A stretch of 14,754 bases of DNA, taken from assembly GCA_964465665.1 (NCBI GenBank), contig CAYXKM010000213.1, positions 1 through 14,754 of the forward strand. The letters are read 5' to 3'. The stretch's first letter is position 1. The number at the start of each line of letters is the position of its first letter. Below, in pieces: positions 7,267 through 14,281 of this stretch. The DNA comes from JAKEGN01 sp964465665 (GTDB taxonomy: Bacteria; Pseudomonadota; Gammaproteobacteria; Steroidobacterales; Woeseiaceae). Made by a program: the position numbers and the translations under genes. The notes beneath the pieces were generated by a model, which ran no database searches, had not been told where the DNA came from, and saw only the letters and a list, made by a program, of their open reading frames with translations.

Positions 7267-9459
7267 ATGCGGCCTGATCCGAAGATCACACGAGTTTCAG
7301 CGGATCGCATTCAGTTGCGCCGTCATGCTACGGCCACGGTGGTCGTTGTCGGCAATCCGAATTCCGGCAAGAGCACCCTGTTCAATCGCCTGACCGGCCT
7401 GCGCCAGCGGACCGCAAACTATCCGGGCGTCACCGTGGAAAAGCATGTCGGCACGTTGCGGTTTGATGACATGGCGCTCGAACTCGTCGATCTGCCCGGC
7501 ATGTATGCATTGAGCGTTCACTCTCAGGAGGAACGCATTGCCGTCGATGTGCTGCTCGGTCGAATGCCGGACGTACGCCCGCCGGCTGGAATTCTCGCCG
7601 TGCTCGACACGACCAATCTTTACCAGGGCTTGTACCTGCTGCAACAACTGCTGACATTGCATCTGCCGGTTGTCGTGGCATTGACCATGACCGATGCCGC
7701 GCAATCGAGCGGCTTGAAAATCGATGTCCGGGCATTGCGCAAGCGCCTGGGCGATGTGCCGGTCTGCCCGGTGGTCGCAACGACCGGTCAGGGCATCAAC
7801 GCTTTGCGAGCTGCCTTGCACGACGTTCCGCAGAGCCCCGAACCGAACTTGCCGACGTTCTGGCACGAACTGTCCGACGCATCGGAATTACTGGCCCGGG
7901 ACATGCCGGTCACCGTGCCGCGCATCGAAATCGAACGGGCGCTCATCGACCACGACAGCGATTTCTACAACGAGTTGATTGCGAAACTGGGCGAGGGCGG
8001 TGCGCAGCGCATCGATGCGATACGCCGGCAACTCTTCGGCGGGGATCCGCCGCTCGCGCAGGAAGCGCGCCATCGTTACGGCTGGGTACGCGAAGTCCTC
8101 GCCGAGGTGCAACAAACGGCACCGGCGATCGTAACCTTTGGTTCGCGCGTGTCGTCGTGGCTAAACCGGCCCGTCCCTGGCACCATCGGCCTGTTCGTAG
8201 TCATGGCGCTGGTATTTCAGGCGGTGTTTGCCTGGGCAACTCCGCTGATGGATGCGATAGACCAGGGCAGTGCGGCACTCGGATCACTGCTCGCTTCGCT
8301 GCTGCCGCCGGGCGCGATTACAAGCTTTGTCGCCGACGGAGTCATCGCCGGCGTCGGCAGTGTCGTCGTGTTCCTGCCACAGATCCTGATCCTGTTTCTT
8401 TTCATTATCGTGCTGGAAGATTCCGGTTATCTTGCGCGTGCGGCGTATCTCATGGATCGGGTCATGCGATCGGTCGGACTCTCCGGCCAGTCGATCATTC
8501 CCATGATTTCCAGTTTTGCCTGCGCCGTTCCCGGAATCATGGCGACGCGGGTCATCCCGAACCGGCGCGATCGCATTGCAACCATACTGGCGGCGCCGTT
8601 CATGACCTGCTCGGCAAGATTGCCGGTCTACGCTTTGCTCATTGCGGCATTCGTACCGGCACAGCATGTCGGCTGGGTCAACCTGCAGGGCCTGGTTCTG
8701 TTCGGACTGTATGGGCTTGGCATCGTCGCCGGGCTGCTCACGGCGCTGCTGTTGCGAAAGACCGCGCTGCACGGTCCGAAACCGCCGTTTGCCTTAATGT
8801 TGCCGGAATTTCGCCGGCCGAATCCGCGCACGGTCCTCATGCAATTGTTCGGGCGGGCGATGATATTCCTGAAGCGCGCCGGCACGGTGATTTTTGCCGT
8901 TGCTGTCATCGTCTGGGCGCTGGCGTATTTTCCCCGATCCGAAAGCATCGAAAGCGAGCTTCAGACCCGTATTGCATCAACGGAATTGAGCCTGAGCGGG
9001 GAATCACTGCAGGCATCCGTAAGCACATTGAGAAACCAGGCGGCTGCTGCGCAACTCGAGCAAAGCTGGCTCGGCCGTGCCGGAAAATCTGTCGAGCCTT
9101 TGTTTCGGCCGCTCGGCTGGGACTGGCGTATTTCCGCGGCGGTCATCGCCGGCTTTCCGGCGCGCGAAGTCGTAGTCGCAGTTCTCGGCACGGTTTATGC
9201 CGTTGGCAGCGAGGCGGATGAGTCGACCCTGGCCGGGAGGCTGAAATCGGCAAGCTGGCCGGACGGCGCCCCCGTATTCACGCTGCCGATGGTATTCGGG
9301 TTGCTGATTTTTTATGCCTGCTGCCTGCAGTGTGCAGCGACCTTGGCGGTCATCCGCCGCGAAACCAACAGCTGGCGATGGCCGGTCTTTGCCTGGTGCT
9401 ACATGACGTCTATCGGCTACATCGGCGCGCTGCTAGCCTACCAGCTCGGAACGTCCTGA
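7267..9459 (+). CDS. feoB: FeoB, GTP-dependent Fe(II) transporter
   Basis: A 730-aa inner-membrane protein with a cytosolic G domain (about 22-190), a helical linker domain (about 195-285) and a membrane region from about 300 to the end. G1 is GNPNSGKS at 29-36, the G2/switch I region is YPGVTVEKHVG at 52-62 and G3 is DLPG at 75-78. The G4 position reads TMTD at 140-143 where FeoB normally has NxxD, and G5 reads VVATTGQG. In the membrane part, SFACAVPGIMATR and a later MTCSARLPVYALL segment match the two conserved Cys-containing gate motifs of FeoB. A hydrophilic loop near 555-610 precedes the last helices. No clear Shine-Dalgarno is visible before the ATG. No feoC follows; xseB lies convergently 34 bp downstream. 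Confidence 0.95.
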   Translation: MRPDPKITRVSADRIQLRRHATATVVVVGNPNSGKSTLFNRLTGLRQRTANYPGVTVEKHVGTLRFDDMALELVDLPGMYALSVHSQEERIAVDVLLGRMPDVRPPAGILAVLDTTNLYQGLYLLQQLLTLHLPVVVALTMTDAAQSSGLKIDVRALRKRLGDVPVCPVVATTGQGINALRAALHDVPQSPEPNLPTFWHELSDASELLARDMPVTVPRIEIERALIDHDSDFYNELIAKLGEGGAQRIDAIRRQLFGGDPPLAQEARHRYGWVREVLAEVQQTAPAIVTFGSRVSSWLNRPVPGTIGLFVVMALVFQAVFAWATPLMDAIDQGSAALGSLLASLLPPGAITSFVADGVIAGVGSVVVFLPQILILFLFIIVLEDSGYLARAAYLMDRVMRSVGLSGQSIIPMISSFACAVPGIMATRVIPNRRDRIATILAAPFMTCSARLPVYALLIAAFVPAQHVGWVNLQGLVLFGLYGLGIVAGLLTALLLRKTALHGPKPPFALMLPEFRRPNPRTVLMQLFGRAMIFLKRAGTVIFAVAVIVWALAYFPRSESIESELQTRIASTELSLSGESLQASVSTLRNQAAAAQLEQSWLGRAGKSVEPLFRPLGWDWRISAAVIAGFPAREVVVAVLGTVYAVGSEADESTLAGRLKSASWPDGAPVFTLPMVFGLLIFYACCLQCAATLAVIRRETNSWRWPVFAWCYMTSIGYIGALLAYQLGTS

Positions 9460-9477
9460 GACTTTCGCTGCGCGGTT

Positions 9478-9491
9478 GCCGGCGTCCCGGC
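9478..9491. other. Short GC hairpin between convergent feoB and xseB
   Basis: GCCGG, a 4-nt loop CGTC, and CCGGC form a 5-bp stem inside the 34-bp convergent gap. There is no T-run on either side. It could slow polymerases arriving from both directions, but a short GC stem like this is expected by chance in such GC-rich DNA. Confidence 0.2.
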
Positions 9492-9493
9492 GT

Positions 9494-9727
9494 TCAGTCT
9501 TCGTCTGCGAATGGTTGCAGGTTTTCCCCGCCGGCGCTTTTCAGCAGGATTTCGACCTTCTGTTCAGCGTCCTTTAGCGCCGACTGGCAGCCGCGGGTCA
9601 GCTTGATGCCCTGTTCGAACTTCTGCATGGCCTTTTCCAACGGCAAATCCCCGCTCTCGAGCTCCTCGACTATGGCCTCGAGTTCGGACAGCGATTTTTC
9701 GAGGTCGATACTTTTTTTGCTGCTCAT
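9494..9727 (-). CDS. xseB: Exodeoxyribonuclease VII small subunit
   Basis: A 77-aa acidic, mostly helical protein. The core SLSELEAIVEELESGDLPLE followed by KAMQKFEQGIKLTRGCQ and LKDAEQKVEIL is the XseB signature. XseB associates in several copies with XseA to form exonuclease VII, which degrades single-stranded DNA from both ends. The start ATG (complement of 9725-9727) has GGAGA about 11 bp upstream on the minus strand. In many Gammaproteobacteria xseB begins an xseB-ispA-dxs operon. Here its downstream neighbour is the convergent feoB, so it stands alone. It is divergent from the rubrerythrin gene. Confidence 0.93.
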   Translation of the reverse strand: MSSKKSIDLEKSLSELEAIVEELESGDLPLEKAMQKFEQGIKLTRGCQSALKDAEQKVEILLKSAGGENLQPFADED

Positions 9728-9762
9728 CGTGGATGCGTCTCCGCGGCATCGGTTTCGCGGCT

Positions 9763-9791
9763 ACGCTACAGCCCGGCCGGAACATCGTCAA
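9763..9791 (-). promoter_or_regulatory. Candidate sigma70 promoter for xseB
   Basis: On the minus strand, TTGACG (complement of 9786-9791) and TAGCGT (complement of 9763-9768) are separated by 17 bp, the optimal spacing, and point toward xseB, whose start codon is about 35 bp downstream. The -35 is good (5 of 6); the -10 is poor (3 of 6). Confidence 0.35.
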
Positions 9792-9807
9792 CGCGAACCG
9801 CGGCCGG

Positions 9808-9836
9808 TTGACACGGTGCAGGTCGCGGCATAGAGT
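9808..9836 (+). promoter_or_regulatory. Strong candidate sigma70 promoter for the rubrerythrin operon
   Basis: A consensus -35 TTGACA lies at 9808-9813, followed after exactly 17 bp by TAGAGT at 9831-9836 (4 of 6 to TATAAT). Transcription would begin near 9843, about 48 nt before the rubrerythrin ATG and at the left edge of the palindrome at 9841-9864. It is the best promoter match I noticed in the window. Confidence 0.65.
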
Positions 9837-9840
9837 GGTC

Positions 9841-9864
9841 AGCTCTTAGACCAAGTCTAAAGCT
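9841..9864. promoter_or_regulatory. Inverted repeat at the predicted transcription start of the rubrerythrin operon (probable operator)
   Basis: The core TTAGACCAAGTCTAA (9846-9860) is a perfect 6+3+6 inverted repeat. The flanks AGCT (9841-9844) and AGCT (9861-9864) extend the symmetry, with one extra C on the left arm. The element covers about +1 to +20 of the predicted transcript, where a bound repressor would block initiation. It does not look like the Fur box in front of feoA. A dimeric regulator of redox or Fe-S type is plausible in this context but unproven. The transcript could also form a short hairpin just before the ribosome binding site at 9878-9884. Confidence 0.6.
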
Positions 9865-9890
9865 ATTTCCACGTTCTGAGAGGACCGACC

Positions 9891-10310
9891 ATGTCACTGA
9901 AAGGCAGCAAGACAGAAAAGAATCTGAAGGATGCATTCGCCGGGGAATCCCAGGCCAATCGCCGGTACCTTTATTTTGCGGCAAAAGCCGATGTCGAAGG
10001 TTACAACGACGTTGCCGCCGTATTTCGCTCGACTGCCGAAGGTGAAACCGGCCACGCTCACGGTCATCTCGAGTACCTCGAAGCGGTCGGTGACCCGGCA
10101 ACGGGTCTGCCGATCGGACCGACGGCCGCGAACCTGAAGGCCGCTATTGCCGGCGAGACCCACGAATACACCGACATGTATCCCGGAATGGCTAAAGCCG
10201 CACGTGACGAGGACTTTGAGGAAATCGCCGACTGGTTCGAAACCCTGGCCAAGGCCGAACGGTCGCACGCCAACCGTTTCCAGAAAGCACTCGATTCGCT
10301 GGAAGACTAG
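9891..10310 (+). CDS. Rubrerythrin-family diiron protein lacking the rubredoxin domain
   Basis: A 139-aa ferritin-like four-helix protein. All seven diiron ligands of classical rubrerythrin have counterparts: Glu19, Glu52 and His55 (ETGH), Glu89 and Glu92, and Glu123 and His126 (ERSH), with the expected spacings. The family reduces hydrogen peroxide to water. Classical rubrerythrin has a C-terminal rubredoxin domain with two CxxC pairs that passes electrons to the diiron site; here the protein ends at residue 139 and has no cysteine at all, so an external donor is required. The iron-sulfur protein encoded 48 bp downstream is the obvious candidate. A good ribosome binding site GAGAGGA (9878-9884) precedes the ATG. 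Regulation is probably through the palindrome at 9841-9864. Confidence 0.93.
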   Translation: MSLKGSKTEKNLKDAFAGESQANRRYLYFAAKADVEGYNDVAAVFRSTAEGETGHAHGHLEYLEAVGDPATGLPIGPTAANLKAAIAGETHEYTDMYPGMAKAARDEDFEEIADWFETLAKAERSHANRFQKALDSLED

Positions 10311-10358
10311 GCTGATTCCATTGCCGCGCCGGACGATGGTCCAGCCGGCAAGCGCTCA

Positions 10359-11702
10359 ATGAGCAAAGAATCCGACAAACGCGAGGGCAGTCTCGAGGCG
10401 CCGACTCGGCATCCCATCGCCTGGCAGACAGACGATTTCTACGATGAAACGTCGCTGACCGCCGAACTGGAGCGCGTATTCGATATCTGTCACGGATGTC
10501 GTCGCTGCTTCAATCTCTGTAATTCGTTCCCGACCCTGTTCGATGCAATCGATGCATCGGAAAGCTCGGAGCTCGATACCGTGCCCAGGAAGGTTTACTG
10601 GGACGTTGTCGACCATTGCTACCTGTGCGACATGTGCTACATGACGAAGTGCCCGTATGTGCCACCCCACGAATGGAACGTGGACTTCCCGCACCTGATG
10701 TTGCGCGCCAAGGCGGCCCGATTCAGAAAGCAGGGTGCCAGTCGTCGCGACCGTATCTTGAGTTCCACCGACACCATCGGCCGCTTTGTGGGAATACCGG
10801 TGGTCGTGCAGGCAGTCAATGCCGCGAACCGGAGTCCGGTCGGGCGAAAGCTTCTGGAAAAAACACTCGGCGTACATCGAGACGCTACGGTGCCGTCGTA
10901 CCATGCAAAGCCGGCACGCAAGAGACTGAAATCGCATCTCGACGAGACAGGCGATTCCGCGCGGGCCACGAACGATACGCGCGGTCGCGTGGTGCTGTTT
11001 GCGACCTGTTACGGCAATCGCAACATGCCGGCACTGGCGGAAGACCTGGTTGCGGTCTATGAACACAACGGCGTTCCGGTTGCGCTGGCGCAGAAGGAGG
11101 CTTGCTGTGGCATGCCGAAGTTGGAGCTCGGCGACCTCGATGCGGTAAAAAGGGCGCGGGACGCCAATATTCCGCAACTCGTCGACTGGGTGAACCGGGG
11201 CTGGGATATCGTTACCCCGATTCCATCCTGCACGCTCATGTTCAAGCAGGAAATGCCGTTGATGTTTCCGCACGATGCGGATGTGCTGAAAGTGCGCGAT
11301 GCCATGTTCGATCCCTTCGAGTACCTGATGCTGCGGCACAAGGAAGGCTATCTGAAGACAGAGTTTCCGAATCGGCTCGGCAAAGTGTCGTACCAGGTGC
11401 CATGCCATCTTCGTGTACAGAATATCGGCCTGAAAACCCGCGACATCCTCTCGCTCGTGCCGGGGACCGAGATCGATGTCATCGAACGGTGTTCCGGGCA
11501 CGACGGGACATACGCCGTGAAAAAAGAGTTTCACGATATTTCGAAGAAGATCGCCAAGCCGGTCGTCAGCAGAGTGAAGAAAAGCGCTGCCGCCCATTTC
11601 GTCAGTGACTGCCCAATGGCGGCGGAACAGATTGCGCAGGATCTGGATCACCAGCCCGGCAGGCATCCACTCGGCTTGCTGCGCATGGCTTACGGGATCT
11701 GA
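10359..11702 (+). CDS. HdrD/GlpC-like iron-sulfur oxidoreductase with two 4Fe-4S motifs and cysteine-rich repeats
   Basis: A 447-aa soluble protein related to heterodisulfide reductase HdrD and GlpC. Near the N-terminus lie two cluster motifs: CHGCRRCFNLC (Cys44, 47, 50, 54) and CYLCDMCYMTKCP (Cys87, 90, 93, 98). The second has CX4C instead of the usual CX3C before the final proline. Two cysteine-rich CCG-type repeats follow: repeat 1 with Cys217, CCG at 249-251 and Cys291; repeat 2 with Cys349, CSG at 378-380 and Cys418. Repeat 2 thus has Ser in place of the second Cys, so only repeat 1 looks able to hold a complete HdrB-type cluster. No membrane segment is seen. Its place between rubrerythrin and DUF3501 suggests an electron carrier or thiol/disulfide oxidoreductase feeding rubrerythrin; that role is inferred. 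No substrate can be assigned. Confidence 0.88.
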   Translation: MSKESDKREGSLEAPTRHPIAWQTDDFYDETSLTAELERVFDICHGCRRCFNLCNSFPTLFDAIDASESSELDTVPRKVYWDVVDHCYLCDMCYMTKCPYVPPHEWNVDFPHLMLRAKAARFRKQGASRRDRILSSTDTIGRFVGIPVVVQAVNAANRSPVGRKLLEKTLGVHRDATVPSYHAKPARKRLKSHLDETGDSARATNDTRGRVVLFATCYGNRNMPALAEDLVAVYEHNGVPVALAQKEACCGMPKLELGDLDAVKRARDANIPQLVDWVNRGWDIVTPIPSCTLMFKQEMPLMFPHDADVLKVRDAMFDPFEYLMLRHKEGYLKTEFPNRLGKVSYQVPCHLRVQNIGLKTRDILSLVPGTEIDVIERCSGHDGTYAVKKEFHDISKKIAKPVVSRVKKSAAAHFVSDCPMAAEQIAQDLDHQPGRHPLGLLRMAYGI

Positions 11703-11704
11703 CT

Positions 11705-12289
11705 ATGGATCACTTGTCTCGAGGCGATCTCTTCGGCCTGGAAAAATACTCCGAAGTTCGCGAGCAGTTTCGCAACAAGGTGATGGAGCACAAGCGCAAC
11801 CGGCGCCTGCCGCTCGGCACCAACGCGACCCTGTATTTCGAGGACCGGCTGACCATGCAGTACCAGGTGCAGGAAATGCTGCGGATCGAGCGCATTTTCG
11901 AGGCGGCCGGTATCCAGGACGAACTCGACGCCTACAATCCGCTGATACCGGATGGCAGTAACTGGAAAGCCACTTTCATGGTCGAATTTCCGGATGAAGC
12001 GGAGCGTCGACAGATGCTTCGGTTTCTTGTCGGCATCGAGCAGACCGTGTGGATGCAGATCGGTGACTTGCCGAAGATCCGCGCCGTTGCCGACGAGGAT
12101 CTTGGCCGTTCCGACGATGACAAGACCTCCGCCGTACATTTCCTGCGCTTCGAGATCAACGAAGAGCAGAACAAGGCCCTGAAAAGCGGCGCGCCGCTGG
12201 CGGCGGGTATCGATCACAAAAACTGCACTGTGGAAATTCGGCCTGTCGCCGAAAACATACGCCTGTCGTTGCTCGCGGATCTCGACTGA
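11705..12289 (+). CDS. DUF3501 family protein, function unknown
   Basis: A 194-aa soluble, acidic protein that I recognise as DUF3501 from its conserved stretches: HKRNRRLPLGTNATLYFEDR (29-48), MQYQVQEMLRIERIFE (51-66), YNPLIPDGSNWKATFMVEF (78-96) and DKTSAVHFLRFE (139-150). It has one cysteine (near residue 176) and no recognisable catalytic or metal motif. The ATG is 2 bp after the stop of the iron-sulfur protein, so the two are translationally linked and probably made in fixed proportion. From memory, DUF3501 commonly occurs beside this HdrD-like protein and rubrerythrin in Proteobacteria, which suggests a partner or assembly factor. I do not assign a reaction. Confidence 0.85.
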   Translation: MDHLSRGDLFGLEKYSEVREQFRNKVMEHKRNRRLPLGTNATLYFEDRLTMQYQVQEMLRIERIFEAAGIQDELDAYNPLIPDGSNWKATFMVEFPDEAERRQMLRFLVGIEQTVWMQIGDLPKIRAVADEDLGRSDDDKTSAVHFLRFEINEEQNKALKSGAPLAAGIDHKNCTVEIRPVAENIRLSLLADLD

Positions 12290-12306
12290 ATCCGTTGTTT
12301 TGCGCT

Positions 12307-12336
12307 TGCGCCCGGCGGCGCACATCCTGCTAGAAT
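12307..12336 (+). promoter_or_regulatory. Extended -10 promoter candidate for parEC, with a hairpin in its upstream part
   Basis: In the 96-bp gap before parE, TGCTAGAAT (12328-12336) is an extended -10 element (TG, one base, TAGAAT, 5 of 6 to consensus). The -35 is poor: TTGCGC at 12306-12311 is 19 bp away. A 6-bp stem TGCGCC-CGGC-GGCGCA (12307-12322) lies in the same place; it has no T-run, so it is not a clear terminator for the DUF3501 transcript. The predicted start near 12343 leaves a leader of about 43 nt. Confidence 0.5.
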
Positions 12337-12385
12337 CCCCGGCGAACTTGAAATTTACCTGCTGTCGCTTGGGGCAAACGAGTAG

Positions 12386-14272
12386 ATGGGCAAACGATAC
12401 GATGCAGCTGACATCGAGGTCCTCAGCGGTCTCGAGCCTGTCCGGCGCAGGCCCGGCATGTACACTGACACTTCGCGGCCAAATCACCTGGCGCATGAGG
12501 TCGTCGATAACAGCGTCGACGAAGCGCTTGCCGGCCACTGCAAAAAAATCGACGTAACGCTTCACAAAGACGGATCGCTGGAAGTTCGCGACGATGGCCG
12601 CGGCATGCCGGTGGACATACACCCGAAGGAGAAAATTCCGGGCGTCGAGCTGATCCTGACTCGGCTCCATGCCGACGGCAAGTTCAACAAGGAGAACTAC
12701 CAGTACTCCGGCGGGCTGCACGGTGTCGGCGTGTCCGTGGTCAACGCCCTGTCAAAACACCTGGAAGTGTGGATACGGCGCGGTGGCAAGGAATACAACA
12801 TGAGCTTTGCCGGCGGCAACAAGCGCAGCAAACTCGAGGAGGTCGGCACTGTAGGAAAGGCGAATAGCGGCACCACGATACGGTTCTGGCCGGACCCGCA
12901 GTATTTCGATTCTCCTGTCATTTCCGTTTCTCGTTTGAAGCACATGCTGCGTGCCAAAGCCGTGTTGTGCCCCGGGCTTTCGGTAAGCTTGAGCATCGAG
13001 AAGCCCGAAGAGAAGGCCGAGTGGTGTTATGCGGGCGGGCTGGAGGAATACCTGCTCGAAGCGATCGGCAAGGTCAGTTACCTCCCTGCCGAGCCGTTTT
13101 CCGGCAGTCTGACCGGCAACAACGAAGTGGTCGACTGGGCAATGGTCTGGCAAACCGATGAAGGCCCGGTGATCAACGAAAGTTATGTGAATCTCATACC
13201 GACTCCGCAGGGAGGTACACACGTCAACGGACTTCGGACCGGTATCACCAATGCGCTGCGCGAATTCTGCGAGTTTCGCAATCTGATGCCGCGCGGTGTG
13301 CAACTTGCGCCGGAGGACGTGTGGGACGGGCTCAGTTTCATACTTAGCGTCAAACTCGAGAATCCGCAGTTTTCCGGGCAGACCAAAGAGCGGCTGTCCT
13401 CACGCGAATCGGCACCGTTCGTCTCCGGCGTCATCAAGGACAGCCTCGTATTGTGGTTGAACAAACATCCCGAAACGGGCGATCAGATCGCGCAGAATGC
13501 GATCAACAAAGCGCAATCGCGGCTCAAAGCGGCCAGGAAAGTGGTGCGGAAGAAAATTGTTTCCGGCCCCGCGTTGCCGGGCAAACTTGCGGACTGCACT
13601 TCGCAGGAGCCGGAGTTTTGCGAGTTGTTCCTTGTGGAGGGCGATTCGGCCGGCGGTTCCGCAAAGCAGGCCCGGGATCGCAACACACAGGCGATCATGC
13701 CGTTGCGCGGCAAGATTCTGAATACATGGGAAATCGATTCCACGGAGATACTCGCATCGCAGGAAGTGCACGATATCAGCGTCGCGATTGGCGTCGATCC
13801 GGGCAGCGCGGATATCGACAATCTCCGCTACCACAAGGTTTGCATCCTTGCCGATGCGGATTCGGACGGAGCGCACATCGCGACCTTGTTGTGTGCGCTG
13901 TTCCTGCGGCATTTTCGCAGCCTGGTTCTGGCCGGTAACGTGTATGTGGCAATGCCGCCGCTGTTTCGCATCGACGTCGGAAAAGACGTGTACTACGCGC
14001 TGGATGAGGGCGAGAGACAGGGTATCCTCGATCGCATCGCGGCGGAGAACATAAAGGGCAAGGTCTCGGTCACGCGATTCAAGGGGCTCGGTGAAATGAG
14101 CCCGCTGCAGTTGCGCGAAACGACGATGAACCGCGATACCCGTCGACTGGTGCAGCTGACCGTGAGTGCAAAAGACGACGTGGACCAGCTCATGGATATG
14201 ATGCTCGCAAAAAAACGCGCAGCTGATCGCCGCGAGTGGCTAGAGACCAAGGGCAACCTTGCACAGGTCTGA
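12386..14272 (+). CDS. parE: DNA topoisomerase IV subunit B
   Basis: ParE (628 aa, close to E. coli ParE) is the ATPase subunit of topoisomerase IV, which decatenates daughter chromosomes. The GHKL ATPase domain shows Glu38 and Asn42 in HEVVDNSVDEALAG, DDGRGMPVDIH at 69-79 and the ATP lid GGLHGVG at 109-115. The transducer domain has the QTK loop, QTKERLSSR at 332-340. The Toprim domain has LVEGDSAGGSAKQARDR from 416 and ADADSDGAHIATLL at 489-502, giving the metal-binding Glu418, Asp490, Asp492 and Asp494. The N-terminus MGKRYDAADIEVLSGLEPVR, the DADSDG form and the absence of the long GyrB insertion favour ParE over GyrB. parC starts 9 bp downstream. Confidence 0.96.
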   Translation: MGKRYDAADIEVLSGLEPVRRRPGMYTDTSRPNHLAHEVVDNSVDEALAGHCKKIDVTLHKDGSLEVRDDGRGMPVDIHPKEKIPGVELILTRLHADGKFNKENYQYSGGLHGVGVSVVNALSKHLEVWIRRGGKEYNMSFAGGNKRSKLEEVGTVGKANSGTTIRFWPDPQYFDSPVISVSRLKHMLRAKAVLCPGLSVSLSIEKPEEKAEWCYAGGLEEYLLEAIGKVSYLPAEPFSGSLTGNNEVVDWAMVWQTDEGPVINESYVNLIPTPQGGTHVNGLRTGITNALREFCEFRNLMPRGVQLAPEDVWDGLSFILSVKLENPQFSGQTKERLSSRESAPFVSGVIKDSLVLWLNKHPETGDQIAQNAINKAQSRLKAARKVVRKKIVSGPALPGKLADCTSQEPEFCELFLVEGDSAGGSAKQARDRNTQAIMPLRGKILNTWEIDSTEILASQEVHDISVAIGVDPGSADIDNLRYHKVCILADADSDGAHIATLLCALFLRHFRSLVLAGNVYVAMPPLFRIDVGKDVYYALDEGERQGILDRIAAENIKGKVSVTRFKGLGEMSPLQLRETTMNRDTRRLVQLTVSAKDDVDQLMDMMLAKKRAADRREWLETKGNLAQV

Positions 14273-14281
14273 GGCAGTTCG

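Noticed and set aside
10356..11666. A 436-codon minus-strand open frame opposite the iron-sulfur protein.
   Set aside because: It is antisense to a gene with clear cysteine motifs; the translated product shows no recognisable domain, so it is a GC-driven shadow.
12307..12322. Terminator for the DUF3501 operon.
   Set aside because: A 6-bp GC stem without a T-run, overlapping the parE promoter region; the evidence is too weak for a terminator call.
11690..12721. A 343-codon minus-strand open frame spanning DUF3501, the promoter gap and the start of parE.
   Set aside because: It runs across two genes and a promoter with no motif or plausible ribosome binding site, so it is a shadow.
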